A DNA stretch of 47,174 bases from Pseudonocardia asaccharolytica DSM 44247 = NBRC 16224 (GTDB lineage: Bacteria; Actinomycetota; Actinomycetes; Mycobacteriales; Pseudonocardiaceae): assembly GCF_000423625.1 (NCBI RefSeq), contig NZ_AUII01000032.1, forward strand, positions 1-47,174, read 5' to 3'. The translations under genes were made by a program, and so were the position numbers. Shown here piece after piece: positions 35,902 to 44,764 of this stretch (position 1 is the first letter of the stretch; each line of letters opens with the position of its first letter). The notes beneath the pieces were generated by a model, which was given only the letters and a program-made list of their open reading frames with translations, was not told where the DNA came from and searched no databases.

Positions 35902-37332
35902 TCAGCCGCGCCGGAGCGGGGTCCCGAGCGGCTGGCCGTCGGCCCGCTGCGAGTCGATGATCTTGACCGCCACATGCGCGGCGAGCCGGTCGTCCGGGTT
36001 GGCCAGGTTGAGCGGGGTCAGCTGCTCGATCCGCTGGAGTCGGTAAGAGATGGTGTTGGCATGCACCCCCAACTGGCGGGCCGCCTGTTTGAGGCTGGCG
36101 TGCTGGTTGAGGAAGACCGACAGGGTACGCACCAGATCGGTCTTGTGCGTGGCGTCGTACCGCAGCACAACGCCGAGCACCTCGTCGGCGAACTGACCCA
36201 GCTGGCGCAGGTCCCCGATCTGGAGCAGGAGCCGATAGATACCCAGCTCGTCGTACCTGACCACCTGGCCGGCTCGCCCGATTCGGATCCCGATGTCGGC
36301 GGCGTACTCGGCTTGGCGCATTCGCCGAGGCGCGAGCTCGGGCCGCCGGGTCGGCTCGCTGATCCCGCAGGTCACCTTCGCTCCCGGGGCGCGCTCGGAC
36401 AGCGTGGCGGCGAGCTTGCGCAGGGCCTCGGTCTCGCGGCCGCGGCCCTGCCCACCGGCCTCGGCCTCCTCCGGGAGAACCATGACCGCCTCGGCACCCC
36501 GAACGGTCATGGCGGCGCCGGGGACCGCCTCGGGGATCGCCGCGGCGAGCTCGCCGAGCAGCCGCTGTATCTCCGGCGAGGCGACGAAGACACCGACTCC
36601 CTCGGTGCCGTCGGTATCCGTCCGGATCACCCCGACCCGGAACGGCTGTCCCTCGGCAAGACCCAGCGAGGTGAGCTTGCGACTCGCGTCCTCCCGGTCG
36701 AGGAAGTGCCCGGAGATCAGCGCGTCGACGATGGCGCCCTGGTAACGTCTGCCCAGATCGATGGTGGTCTGTTCCTTGGCCAGCGTGAGCGCGAACAGCG
36801 TCGCGGCCTGGCTCACGACCAGCAGATCGGTGTCGTCGGTCTCGCCGCCGGCGGCGTCCTCGAGAAGGAGCAGGTAGCCGAGCTTCTGCTGGCCGATCGC
36901 GATCGGCGTGGCCAGGCAGCCGTGCGGCAGCACCGAGTCCGGCACCGCGGGGACCCGCAGCGGCCGATTCTCGGCGGCCAGCGCGCCGAGCAGCCGCCGG
37001 ATGCTCGGATCGTCCGGGTTCCAGGTCGCCGCGGCGATGTCGCCGCCGCCACCGCTGCAGTAGGCGCGCAGCTCGAACGAGGCGTCGAGCAGCACCACCG
37101 TCTTCGCCAGCAGGCCCGCGCACACCTGGGCCAGCTCGTGCGCATTCGCCCCCTGCAGCGCGGCATCGGCGATCTCGTCGCACAGCGCTATGACGCGCCG
37201 GTAGACCGAGTTCTGCCGGGACAGCCCGCTGATCACATCGGGGTACATCTGCACGTCGTCGATCAGGGGCGTCTCCTCCTCAGCCTCCACCCGGTACCGG
37301 GTTCTGCCATGCCGCACGTTCGATGCCCTCAT
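35902..37332 (-). CDS. PucR/CdaR-family transcriptional regulator
   Basis: 476 residues. A GAF-like sensor region fills about 40-190 (VCAGLLAKTVVLLDASFELR ... LATPIAIGQQKLGYLLLLED). A central GGDEF-like CdaR domain follows, and the C-terminus is the PucR helix-turn-helix: RTLSVFLNQHASLKQAARQLG then VHANTISYRLQRIEQLT. Such proteins activate catabolic operons on sensing a substrate. ATG 37332 overlaps the yitJ stop (ATGA), so regulator and remethylating enzyme are co-translated in a fixed ratio, an uncommon arrangement. Likely targets are the hydroxyacyl-CoA dehydrogenase downstream and/or the divergent genes (inference). Confidence 0.9.
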   Translation of the reverse strand: MRASNVRHGRTRYRVEAEEETPLIDDVQMYPDVISGLSRQNSVYRRVIALCDEIADAALQGANAHELAQVCAGLLAKTVVLLDASFELRAYCSGGGGDIAAATWNPDDPSIRRLLGALAAENRPLRVPAVPDSVLPHGCLATPIAIGQQKLGYLLLLEDAAGGETDDTDLLVVSQAATLFALTLAKEQTTIDLGRRYQGAIVDALISGHFLDREDASRKLTSLGLAEGQPFRVGVIRTDTDGTEGVGVFVASPEIQRLLGELAAAIPEAVPGAAMTVRGAEAVMVLPEEAEAGGQGRGRETEALRKLAATLSERAPGAKVTCGISEPTRRPELAPRRMRQAEYAADIGIRIGRAGQVVRYDELGIYRLLLQIGDLRQLGQFADEVLGVVLRYDATHKTDLVRTLSVFLNQHASLKQAARQLGVHANTISYRLQRIEQLTPLNLANPDDRLAAHVAVKIIDSQRADGQPLGTPLRRG

Positions 37333-39191
37333 CGCGCCGCTCCCATCCGGCTCAGCTGGCTGACCAGCCCGACGACGCGCGAGTCGGCATGGCTCGGCCC
37401 GTGCACCAGGATCCCGGCCGCGTGCCCGGCCAGCTTCTCCGCCGCCTCGAAGGCCAGGTCGATACTCTCGACCGGGTCGCGCTCCCGCAGCCGCGGCAGC
37501 AGCGCCGAGGGAACCGCGGCGTTGGCGTTCTCGTGGGTCCGGCGCGCGATCGTGGCGACGTCGCCGAACGGGGCGATGGCAGCGATCACCGGCACGTCCA
37601 CCCCTCGTTCGCGCAGCTCGCTGATGGCGTTCAGCGCCTCGTCGACGTCGTAGATCACCTCGGTGACGAAGAAGTGCGCGCCGGCGCGCACCTTCTCGAC
37701 CGCGCGGTCCAGCTCCCACCGCTTGTCCACCGCCGCGGTCCGCAGCGACGCACCGATGACGAACCGGGTACGGACGGAGGTCGAGACACCGCGCCAGTCG
37801 ACGCCGTCGTTGAGCGCCGACAACGCGCCGATCAGCCGAACCGAGTCGACGTCCCACAGCGAGCCCGGGTCCGGGTAGTCTCCGACGACCCGCGGTGCAC
37901 CGGTCCGGCAGAGCAGCATCCGCAGCCCGAGCGCATGCGCACCGAGCAGATCCGCCTGCAGCGCCGAGAGGCTCCGGCCCGCGGTCTCGATCTGCAGGAT
38001 GACGTCGGCCTCCACCCGCTCGCGCAGCAGCACCGCCGCCGCCAGCGGGTTGACCCGGGTGGCCGGCGGGTCGGGGTCGATGACCGCCAGCAGCCGGGCA
38101 CCGGCCCGGATCAGCTCCTTGCCCTGCGTCACGAACTGCGCGACCTGCTCGCCGTGGGGCGCGCTGGTGCCGCTGAGCACCACGAACTCGCCGGGGAACC
38201 GCCAGGCCACCCGGGGTGGCTCGGGATCCGCGACCGGCGCGGCGACGCGCAGCGATGCCCGGTCGGTGACCTGCTCCCGGGCCTGGCGCAGCGGCGCCAG
38301 CCCAGCGACGGACTTCACCATCGCCCGGGTGTGCGCGGGTGTCGTCCCGCAGCAGCCGCCGACGACGGTCGCCCCCTTCGCGACGAGCTGCGCCGCCGCC
38401 TCGGCGAAGTAGTCGACGTTGTGCGCGTAGCGCAGTGCCCGCCCCAGCCGGCGGGGGGTGCCGGCGTTGGGTTGCACCGACACCGGCAGGGACGTGGCCG
38501 CGGCGAGCTCGGCGACGACCTCCTGCAGCACCGCGGGCCCGACCGTGCAGTTCGCGCCGATGGCGGCGAGATCATACTCGGAGAGCACGGCAGCGACCTC
38601 GGCCGGTTCCTCCCCGCGCAGGGTGCGCCCGTCGTCGCCGAAGGTCAGCTGCGCGATGACCGGGACGTCGCATTCGTCGAGCGCCACCTGCACGCCCTGG
38701 ACCAGCGACTCGATCTCGCCGAACGTCTCCAGGATGATCAGATCCACCCAGTCGGCGAGCGCCGCGATCTGCTCCCGCAGGATCGACGCGCGTTCGGCGT
38801 CGGGAATGCGGGTCACCAGCGCGGCGCTCATCGCGGGCCCGACGCTTCCGGCGATCTTCACCCAGGGGGCGTCCTCGGCCGCCTCCCGCGCCAGCCGCGC
38901 ACCGGCGATATTGATCTCGGTGACGCGGTCCGCCAGCCCGGCCGAGGCCAGCCGCAGCCGGTTGGCGTCGAACGTATTGGTCTGCAGGATGCGGGCGCCC
39001 GCGCCGACATAGGCGGCATGCAGGTCGCGGACCAGCTTCGGGCGTCCGACGTTGAGCTCGGACAGCGACTGGTCGAGCGGGATGCCCGCGGCGTGCAGCA
39101 TCGTCCCGACGGCCCCGTCGGCGACGACCACCTCACCGGCGGGGAACACCGTCAGACCCGAGCGCCCGGACGCTCCCTGTCGATCGCTCAT
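37329..39191 (-). CDS. yitJ: Homocysteine S-methyltransferase / methylenetetrahydrofolate reductase fusion
   Basis: 620 residues, two enzymes in one chain as in Bacillus YitJ. Residues about 20-310 are the homocysteine methyltransferase (VVADGAVGTMLHAAGIPLDQ; NTFDANRLRLASAGL; zinc ligands in TVVGGCCGTTPAHTRAM). Residues about 330-620 are the FAD-dependent MTHFR barrel (VVLSGTSAPHGEQVAQF; VRAGAHFFVTEVIYDVDEAL; GILVHGPSHADSRVVGL). It could reduce methylene-THF and pass the methyl group to homocysteine without B12, closing the SAM cycle. No cobalamin-binding domain is present. ATG 39191 has only a weak ribosome-binding site; an earlier ATG 23 residues upstream is possible. 80 bases after metX; ATGA overlap with pucR. 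Confidence 0.9.
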   Translation of the reverse strand: MSDRQGASGRSGLTVFPAGEVVVADGAVGTMLHAAGIPLDQSLSELNVGRPKLVRDLHAAYVGAGARILQTNTFDANRLRLASAGLADRVTEINIAGARLAREAAEDAPWVKIAGSVGPAMSAALVTRIPDAERASILREQIAALADWVDLIILETFGEIESLVQGVQVALDECDVPVIAQLTFGDDGRTLRGEEPAEVAAVLSEYDLAAIGANCTVGPAVLQEVVAELAAATSLPVSVQPNAGTPRRLGRALRYAHNVDYFAEAAAQLVAKGATVVGGCCGTTPAHTRAMVKSVAGLAPLRQAREQVTDRASLRVAAPVADPEPPRVAWRFPGEFVVLSGTSAPHGEQVAQFVTQGKELIRAGARLLAVIDPDPPATRVNPLAAAVLLRERVEADVILQIETAGRSLSALQADLLGAHALGLRMLLCRTGAPRVVGDYPDPGSLWDVDSVRLIGALSALNDGVDWRGVSTSVRTRFVIGASLRTAAVDKRWELDRAVEKVRAGAHFFVTEVIYDVDEALNAISELRERGVDVPVIAAIAPFGDVATIARRTHENANAAVPSALLPRLRERDPVESIDLAFEAAEKLAGHAAGILVHGPSHADSRVVGLVSQLSRMGAAR

Positions 39192-39271
39192 CAGCCGTAC
39201 ACCACCCTGTGCCCAACGAATCCCATCCCGGCGATGGGCAAATCGCACCACCTCCATCTTGCCCTGCAGGT

Positions 39272-40519
39272 TCAGTCTCCTTCGAGCAACTCCTTCAGCA
39301 GCGCGTTCACCTGGGCGGTCTCGATGAGGAAACCGTCGTGCCCGTACGGGGAGTTGATGACGCGCACCTCGTCGCTGCCCGGGATCCCCGCGGCCAGCTC
39401 GGCCTGCTGAGCCAGCGGATAGAGCCGATCGGAATCGACGCCCGCGACGATCGTCCTGGCTCGCACCCCGCGCAGCGCCGCCGCCACCCCACCGCGATCC
39501 CGCCCGACATCGTGCGCGTTCATCATCCGGGTGAGAGTGACGTAGGAGCCCGCGTCGAACCGCCAGATCAGCTTCTGCGCCTGGTGGTCCAGGTAGGACT
39601 CCACCGCATAGCGGCCGCCCCGCCACGGATGCTCGCCGACCTGGTGCTGGCGGCCGAACCGGGTACCCAGCTCCGCCGCGCTGCGGTAGCTCAGATGTGC
39701 GATCCGCCGCGCCGTTCCCAGACCCGTATGCGGCCCGCGACCGGGCGGGGCGTGGTGGTAGTCCCCGTCCCGCCAGTAGGGGTCGCCCTCGATCGCGGCG
39801 AGCTGCGGTGCGCACCAGGCGATCTGGTCCGCGCTCGACGCCGCCGGGCTCGCCAGCAGGAACAGCCCGTCGACCCGGTCGGGCTCGCTGACCGCCCACT
39901 CCAGCGCCCGCATTCCGCCCATCGACCCGCCGATGACCCCGGCCCAGCGGTCGATGCCGAGCCGGTCGGCGAGCACGGCCTCGGCGGCCACCGAGTCCCG
40001 CACCGTGAGGACCGGGAACCTGCTCCCCCAGGCCCGGCCGTCGCCGGCGGGGGAACTGGGGCCGGTGCTTCCCTGACATCCCCCGAGCACGTTCGGGGCC
40101 ACCACGAACCAACGCTCGGGGTCCAGCGCGCGCCCCGGGCCGATCAGCCCGTCCCACCAGCCGGGCGTGGGGTGTCCCGGCGCGACGCCGCCCGCGACAT
40201 GGCTGTCGCCGGTCAGCGCGTGCAGCACCAGCACCGCGTTGCTGCGGTCGGGCGCCAGCTGCCCCCACGTCTCGTAGGCGAGCTGGACGCTGGGCAGCAC
40301 ACCGCCAGCCTCGAGCGGGAAGGGCCCGGGAATCGAGATCCACTGCCTGCGGCCGACCGGGTCCCCGATCCGCCACGCGCCGCTCGCCGGGGGAGCGAGC
40401 AGCCGGTGCCGCGTCCCGCCCATCGGGCCCGCGAAGAACAACTCCGTGTTCGAGCTGGCTGCGAACAGCCAGGCGTCCATGTTCTCCGAGTCGTCGACGG
40501 AGCTCACGTCAATGCTCAT
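39272..40519 (-). CDS. metX: Homoserine O-acetyltransferase
   Basis: 415 residues, alpha/beta hydrolase fold. Nucleophile serine in WAGVIGGSMGGMRALEWA, LNVLGGCQGST-type motif (APNVLGGCQGSTGPSSPAG), and catalytic Asp/His near VAGVDSDRLYPLAQQAEL and SPYGHDGFLIE. It acetylates (or succinylates) homoserine for direct sulfhydrylation by MetY. About 40 N-terminal residues (SIDVSSVDDSENMDAWLFAA) exceed the family core. ATG 40519 overlaps the stop of a 39-codon leader frame (ATGA), so initiation may depend on its translation. Confidence 0.95.
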   Translation of the reverse strand: MSIDVSSVDDSENMDAWLFAASSNTELFFAGPMGGTRHRLLAPPASGAWRIGDPVGRRQWISIPGPFPLEAGGVLPSVQLAYETWGQLAPDRSNAVLVLHALTGDSHVAGGVAPGHPTPGWWDGLIGPGRALDPERWFVVAPNVLGGCQGSTGPSSPAGDGRAWGSRFPVLTVRDSVAAEAVLADRLGIDRWAGVIGGSMGGMRALEWAVSEPDRVDGLFLLASPAASSADQIAWCAPQLAAIEGDPYWRDGDYHHAPPGRGPHTGLGTARRIAHLSYRSAAELGTRFGRQHQVGEHPWRGGRYAVESYLDHQAQKLIWRFDAGSYVTLTRMMNAHDVGRDRGGVAAALRGVRARTIVAGVDSDRLYPLAQQAELAAGIPGSDEVRVINSPYGHDGFLIETAQVNALLKELLEGD

Positions 40520-40635
40520 CGCTCTGGTCCCTGTGACTCGGCAGCCTGCACAGCAGCAGAGGCACCATCGGTCGTCGAGATCACCGTCGGGGTTCCCGCG
40601 CCGCGGGCGGGAACCCGGCATAGCTGGTGCGGCAT
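40516..40635 (-). CDS. 39-residue leader frame upstream of metX
   Basis: MPHQLCRVPARGAGTPTVIS continues with TTDGASAAVQAAESQGPER and stops at TGA 40516-40518 inside the metX start (ATGA). It has a near-perfect ribosome-binding site, AAGGAGG, 5 bases before ATG 40635, better than that of metX itself. A 10-base stem (40590-40599 / 40607-40616) lies inside. Either a regulatory leader peptide or simply the true translational entry point for metX. Single Cys at residue 6; no run of Met or Cys codons. Confidence 0.6.
   Translation of the reverse strand: MPHQLCRVPARGAGTPTVISTTDGASAAVQAAESQGPER
40590..40616 (-). promoter_or_regulatory. Hairpin within the metX leader
   Basis: Perfect 10-base arms GGGTTCCCGC / GCGGGAACCC with a 7-base loop, about 70 bases before the metX start and within the leader frame. 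A candidate attenuator or translational switch; no U-run follows. Confidence 0.5.
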
Positions 40636-40686
40636 GGACACCTCCTTGCGAGCGGCCACCCATCGGTGCGCGACCGCTCGAATGTC

Positions 40687-40696
40687 TGTACGGACA
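40687..40696. promoter_or_regulatory. CGGACA-type site upstream of the metX leader
   Basis: TGTACGGACA differs at one base from the TGTTCGGACA core found before the molybdoenzyme operon and sqr. It lies 52 bases before the leader ATG, a usual place for an operator. Confidence 0.4.
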
Positions 40697-40829
40697 ATCG
40701 TAACATGACCTGTGTCACAAGCGAACGTTTCGACCTATCGAGTGACTGCGCGAGACGCCTCTTTACGGGGGTCTACCTGGGAATCAGCTGCCGTCAAATG
40801 ACTGAATGTCCGTCAGTCCTCGCGCTCCT

Positions 40830-43800
40830 TCACGACAGTTGCGGGACAACCGCCGCGGGCCCGACACAGCTCCATGAGGCGGCAAGCCGGGGTCCGGCCG
40901 CGCCGGGGCTGTCGCGGCGCTGCCCGCCGGCCCCCGCCCGGCATCGTCGCGCATCGTGCGGCTGTCCGGCTGCCGCGAACAGTTCGCCCGCTGTCTGCAG
41001 CAGCCGCTCGGCCCGGTCCGGTTTCCCGATCGCGGCGGCGAGCGACGCCTCCGCCTCCGCGATCGCCGCGTGCCAGGCCCCCCCGAGCCAGATCGGCTGC
41101 GCGATGTCCTTGGCCAGCTCCAGGTAGTGCTCGGCGCGGTCGAGCCGCTCGGAGCGGACGCAGGCCACCGCCGCCGGGACCGCGAAGGTCACCGTACACA
41201 TCCGGCAGATCTCGGCCGGGCCGGTGATCGCGGACTCCGCCTCGTCGACGATGTGTATCGCGGTCTTCGGCTCGGTGGCAGCATTGATCATCGTGCCGTA
41301 GATGCGGGGCAGCAGATGCCGTCCGAGCAGCGTTGAATGGCGGGCCAGCTCCAGCGCCTGGGCCAGCAGCTCGCGGGCCTCGGCCACCCGTCCACCGAGC
41401 AGGACCGCCTCGGCGCGGCGCTGCAGTGCCAGCGACTGACCGGCCGAGGAGCCGACCCGCCGGTGCAGCTCGGCCCCCTCCCGAAGATGCTCCTCGGCGG
41501 CGTCGAGATCGCCGGTCAACAGCTTGGCCTCGCCGAGGATCACGGTCGCGAACGCCTCGCCGCGCCCGGCGCCGCTGCGCTTGGCGGTCTCCCGCAACCG
41601 GACGGCGAAGTCGATGAGCTCGTCGTAGGGCCGATCGCCGTAGAGATAATGCTCGACGACGCAGAGGTGACCGTCGTGCACGCTCGCCGCGAGCTGCGGA
41701 AGCTTGCTGGTGTCCAGCAAATCGAGCTCGATCTGGTGCTGCCACTCCCCCCTGCTGTGCGCGACCAGTGCGCGCAACGTCGCCGCGCTCGTCAGCTCCG
41801 CCGCCAGACCCTCGTCGATGGCGATCCGCCGGGCCTCCTCGGCGCACCGTTCGGCCACCCGCAGATCGCCGCGGGCGGACGCGGCGAAGCCGCGGGCGAC
41901 GAGCAGGTCGACCCGCTCGGCCGGGGTGGCCGCGACCAGCCCGTCCAGCGCGCGGTTCGCGGTGGTCACATCACCGAGCACGACCGCGGCCCTGGCCTGC
42001 CGGATGCGCAGCCGCCTTCGCCGCTTTCCCCTGGCCGCCTCGATCGCGTCGGTGAACGCGGCCAGCGAGGTTCGTTCGCCCGCCGCGAACAGGCAGTTGG
42101 CCCGCAGCTCCAGCAGGGACGGGCGGCGCGGAGCATGTTCGAGCGCCCGCTCGACGAAGGCCCTGGCCTCGGCCACCGCTCCGGCCGCGGCCGCGTCCAG
42201 CGCCGCCCGCTCCAGCCACGGCACCGCCTCGGCACCCGCCTCGGCACCGAGCAGATGATGCGCGATCCGCCCGGGCGCCGCGCCGGCTCTGGCCAGCGCC
42301 TCGGCGGCGCATCGGTGGGTGGCCCTGCGCCGGTGGGCGGGCAGCGAGGCGAGCAGCGTCTCGCGCAGGATGGCGTTGCGGAACCGGTACCCGCCGGGGG
42401 TCTCGATCACGACGCCGATCTGCAGGGCGGCGTCGAGCAGGTCGAACAGCTCCGTCTGGTTCAGCCCGGCGAAGGCGGCCAGCTCGTCGGCGGAGAACCG
42501 GACCCCGGCGACGGCGACGCGCTGCAGCGCCGAGCGCAGCGCGGGCTCCAGCTCGCCCAGCCGGGTCTCGACGATCTCCCGCAGCCGGCGCGGAAGCGAC
42601 AGCGAACCGTCGGGACCGATCGCCGAGGCGAGTTCCTCGGTGAAGAACGGATTGCCCTCGGCCATCTGGTACACAGCGGACATCGTCGCGGCCGGGAGCT
42701 CGGTGCCGGACACGGTCCGGACGATCGACGCGGAGTCGGCCGGGGTGAGCGGCGCCAGCTCGATCTCCGTCGCCCCCTCGCCCGCCAGCAGGTTCGCGCA
42801 CAGCTTCGACCCCGTCGCCGAGAGCATGTCGCGCTGGTAGGCGAGCACGATCAGCATCCGCCCGTACCGCGCCGCCCTGGCGACGTAGTGCACGAGCTGG
42901 ATGGTCGCCTCGTCCACCAGGTGGAGGTCGTCGATCCAGAACACGACGCCGCGCTCGGTGGCGGCGGCGGCCAGCAACTGGCTCGCCGCGAGCAGGATCG
43001 GCTGCCGACCACGCACCTCGGCCCCCGACGGTGACGGCGCGCCGCGGCCGAACAACCGGGCCAGCCCGTCCCTTGCCGGCTCGGACAGCGCCTCGACCAG
43101 GTCCGGCCGCTCACGCAGCACCCGGTCGAACGCCTCGACGATCGGCGCCCACGGGGCCGCTCCGTCGATCTGGCTGGGGCTGCCGCGCAGTGTCGTCCAG
43201 CCGAGCCGGCCCGCCTTACCGAGCAGCGACTCGCAGAACCGCGTCTTGCCGATCCCGATGTCGCCGGTCACGAGCAGGGTGCCGCCTCGACCGGCGCCGG
43301 CCTGTTCGAGTACCCGCCGCGCCCGCGCCAGCTCGAGATCTCGACCGACCATCGGCGGCGGCGCATACCGCACCGGCGCGAGGACAGGGGTGGCGTCGAC
43401 CAGCTCGCGCCACAGCGCGAGCGACTCGCGGTCGGGACGCAGTCCCAGCTCCGACAGCGACGCGCGCAGCTGCTGCCACTGCCGGAGGGCGGCATGGCGG
43501 CGGTCCTGGCGCAGGAGGTCGCGGATGATCTCCCGGTGCGCCTGCTCGTCCCCCGGCTCGTGGCGGACCACGTCCTCCCAGCGGTTCGCTCGGCGCAGCA
43601 GGTCCAGGTAGCGATGCCGCAGCCGCTCCCGGGTCTCGGCGGCCCATTCCGCGTAGGGGTCCTCCGGCAGCAGCCCGGCGCCGTAGTGCTCCGCGGCCTG
43701 CGCGCACCGCTGCGGGTCGCCGGAGGTGATCGCGCGACGCGCCTGCAGGTCGAAGACCTCCACGTCGGTGGACAGGCTCGCCGCGGGCCACAGATGCACC

Positions 43801-44087
43801 CAGCCGCCGCGCAGCACCACGGCCTCCTTGGAGCCCAGTGCCTTGCGCGCATACGACGCCGCCTTGTGCAGGTTGGCGAGCGCGGCGTCGGGCTCCAGGT
43901 GGTCCCACAGCACCTCGACGACCTCTTCGCGATGCCTGCGGTGCTGCGGCGCGAGGGCGAGCAGCTTGACCAGCTCGGCCGCCCTGCGGTTCTCGGTGAG
44001 CTCGCCGGCCCAGCAGCCGTCGACCGTCACACGGAAATCACCGAGCAGGCCGACGTGCACCTCCGGCGTCCGGACTTCCCTGTCCAT
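40830..44087 (-). CDS. BTAD/AAA/TPR regulator (SARP- or AfsR-like), 1085 residues
   Basis: The N-terminal winged helix (VGLLGDFRVTVDGCWAGEL; RRAAELVKLLALAPQHRRHR) and a BTAD helical domain (about 105-245) precede an AAA16-type ATPase: Walker A GDIGIGKT at residues 275-282 and Walker B VVFWIDDLHLVDEAT near 390. The rest, about 600-1050, is helical TPR-like repeats. There is no C-terminal LuxR helix-turn-helix; DNA binding would be N-terminal, as in large SARPs. ATG 44087 is preceded by GGAG and GGAGG. It lies between the metX-yitJ-pucR and pdxS-metY blocks on the same strand and could act as their pathway-level activator. Signal unknown. Confidence 0.9.
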   Translation of the reverse strand: MDREVRTPEVHVGLLGDFRVTVDGCWAGELTENRRAAELVKLLALAPQHRRHREEVVEVLWDHLEPDAALANLHKAASYARKALGSKEAVVLRGGWVHLWPAASLSTDVEVFDLQARRAITSGDPQRCAQAAEHYGAGLLPEDPYAEWAAETRERLRHRYLDLLRRANRWEDVVRHEPGDEQAHREIIRDLLRQDRRHAALRQWQQLRASLSELGLRPDRESLALWRELVDATPVLAPVRYAPPPMVGRDLELARARRVLEQAGAGRGGTLLVTGDIGIGKTRFCESLLGKAGRLGWTTLRGSPSQIDGAAPWAPIVEAFDRVLRERPDLVEALSEPARDGLARLFGRGAPSPSGAEVRGRQPILLAASQLLAAAATERGVVFWIDDLHLVDEATIQLVHYVARAARYGRMLIVLAYQRDMLSATGSKLCANLLAGEGATEIELAPLTPADSASIVRTVSGTELPAATMSAVYQMAEGNPFFTEELASAIGPDGSLSLPRRLREIVETRLGELEPALRSALQRVAVAGVRFSADELAAFAGLNQTELFDLLDAALQIGVVIETPGGYRFRNAILRETLLASLPAHRRRATHRCAAEALARAGAAPGRIAHHLLGAEAGAEAVPWLERAALDAAAAGAVAEARAFVERALEHAPRRPSLLELRANCLFAAGERTSLAAFTDAIEAARGKRRRRLRIRQARAAVVLGDVTTANRALDGLVAATPAERVDLLVARGFAASARGDLRVAERCAEEARRIAIDEGLAAELTSAATLRALVAHSRGEWQHQIELDLLDTSKLPQLAASVHDGHLCVVEHYLYGDRPYDELIDFAVRLRETAKRSGAGRGEAFATVILGEAKLLTGDLDAAEEHLREGAELHRRVGSSAGQSLALQRRAEAVLLGGRVAEARELLAQALELARHSTLLGRHLLPRIYGTMINAATEPKTAIHIVDEAESAITGPAEICRMCTVTFAVPAAVACVRSERLDRAEHYLELAKDIAQPIWLGGAWHAAIAEAEASLAAAIGKPDRAERLLQTAGELFAAAGQPHDARRCRAGAGGQRRDSPGAAGPRLAASWSCVGPAAVVPQLS

Positions 44088-44205
44088 GATCTCCGACCTC
44101 CGCCGTTGGAAGTTTGCCTCAGCGCGATCGAATCCTGTTCCCCGCCGAATGTCGATGTCGCCGGCGTCCGGTCGGCCCGGACGCCGGCGACTCCTGCCCG
44201 CTTGC

Positions 44206-44727
44206 TCAGTCCCTGGGCAGCGGCATCGCGAGCCGGCTGGTCACGATGCCGGTGTTCAGCCCGATCGTCCGCAGGCCGCCGAAGAAGCGCGCGTGTTCGA
44301 TCTTGCAGCACCGGTCCATGACCACCGGCTTCCCGGCGGCGCGGAACAGCTCCGCGGCCTCCTCGTTGATGACGCCCAGCTGGCACCACAGCACCTTCGC
44401 GTCGACCTCGAGCGCCTGCTTGGCGATCTCGAGCACCTCGTGCGAGGGGCGGAAGATGTCGACGATCTCGATCGGCCTCGGGTGCTTGGCCGCCGCGTCG
44501 ATCAGGTCGGCATACACCGGCCGCCCCAGGATCTCCTTGCCGGCCTGGCTCGGGTTGATCGGGACGATGTCGTAGCCGTTCGCGGCCAGGTAGATGGCCG
44601 CGAACGAGCTGGCGTTGAAGTAGTTGGAACTCAGCCCGATCATGGCGATCGTCCGGTTCGACATCAGGATCTGATACCGGTCCGACGGCGACATGCCCAG
44701 GTTGTTACGTTCTCCGACTGCGGTCAC
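44206..44727 (-). CDS. CoA-binding (YccU-like) protein
   Basis: 173 residues with a CoA_binding Rossmann domain: RTIAMIGLSSNYFNASSFAA, YDIVPINPSQAGKEILGRPV, VLWCQLGVINEEAAELFRAA and the C-terminal CCKIEHARF. YccU-type proteins are small, soluble and of uncertain role; they recur next to O-acetylhomoserine sulfhydrylase genes, as here (37 bases after metY). GTG 44727 is used; ATG 44694 is an alternative. It may regulate or protect MetY by CoA or persulfide binding (inference from position). Confidence 0.88.
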   Translation of the reverse strand: MTAVGERNNLGMSPSDRYQILMSNRTIAMIGLSSNYFNASSFAAIYLAANGYDIVPINPSQAGKEILGRPVYADLIDAAAKHPRPIEIVDIFRPSHEVLEIAKQALEVDAKVLWCQLGVINEEAAELFRAAGKPVVMDRCCKIEHARFFGGLRTIGLNTGIVTSRLAMPLPRD

Positions 44728-44764
44728 GTCCGGGTCTCCAATCGGTTCGAGGGGTTCGGGACGG

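Noticed and set aside
33829..37653. 1274-codon open frame on the plus strand
   Set aside because: Antisense to the alcohol dehydrogenase, hydroxyacyl-CoA dehydrogenase and PucR genes, all of which have clear domains. Composition is typical of a GC-driven shadow and there is no domain or ribosome-binding site.
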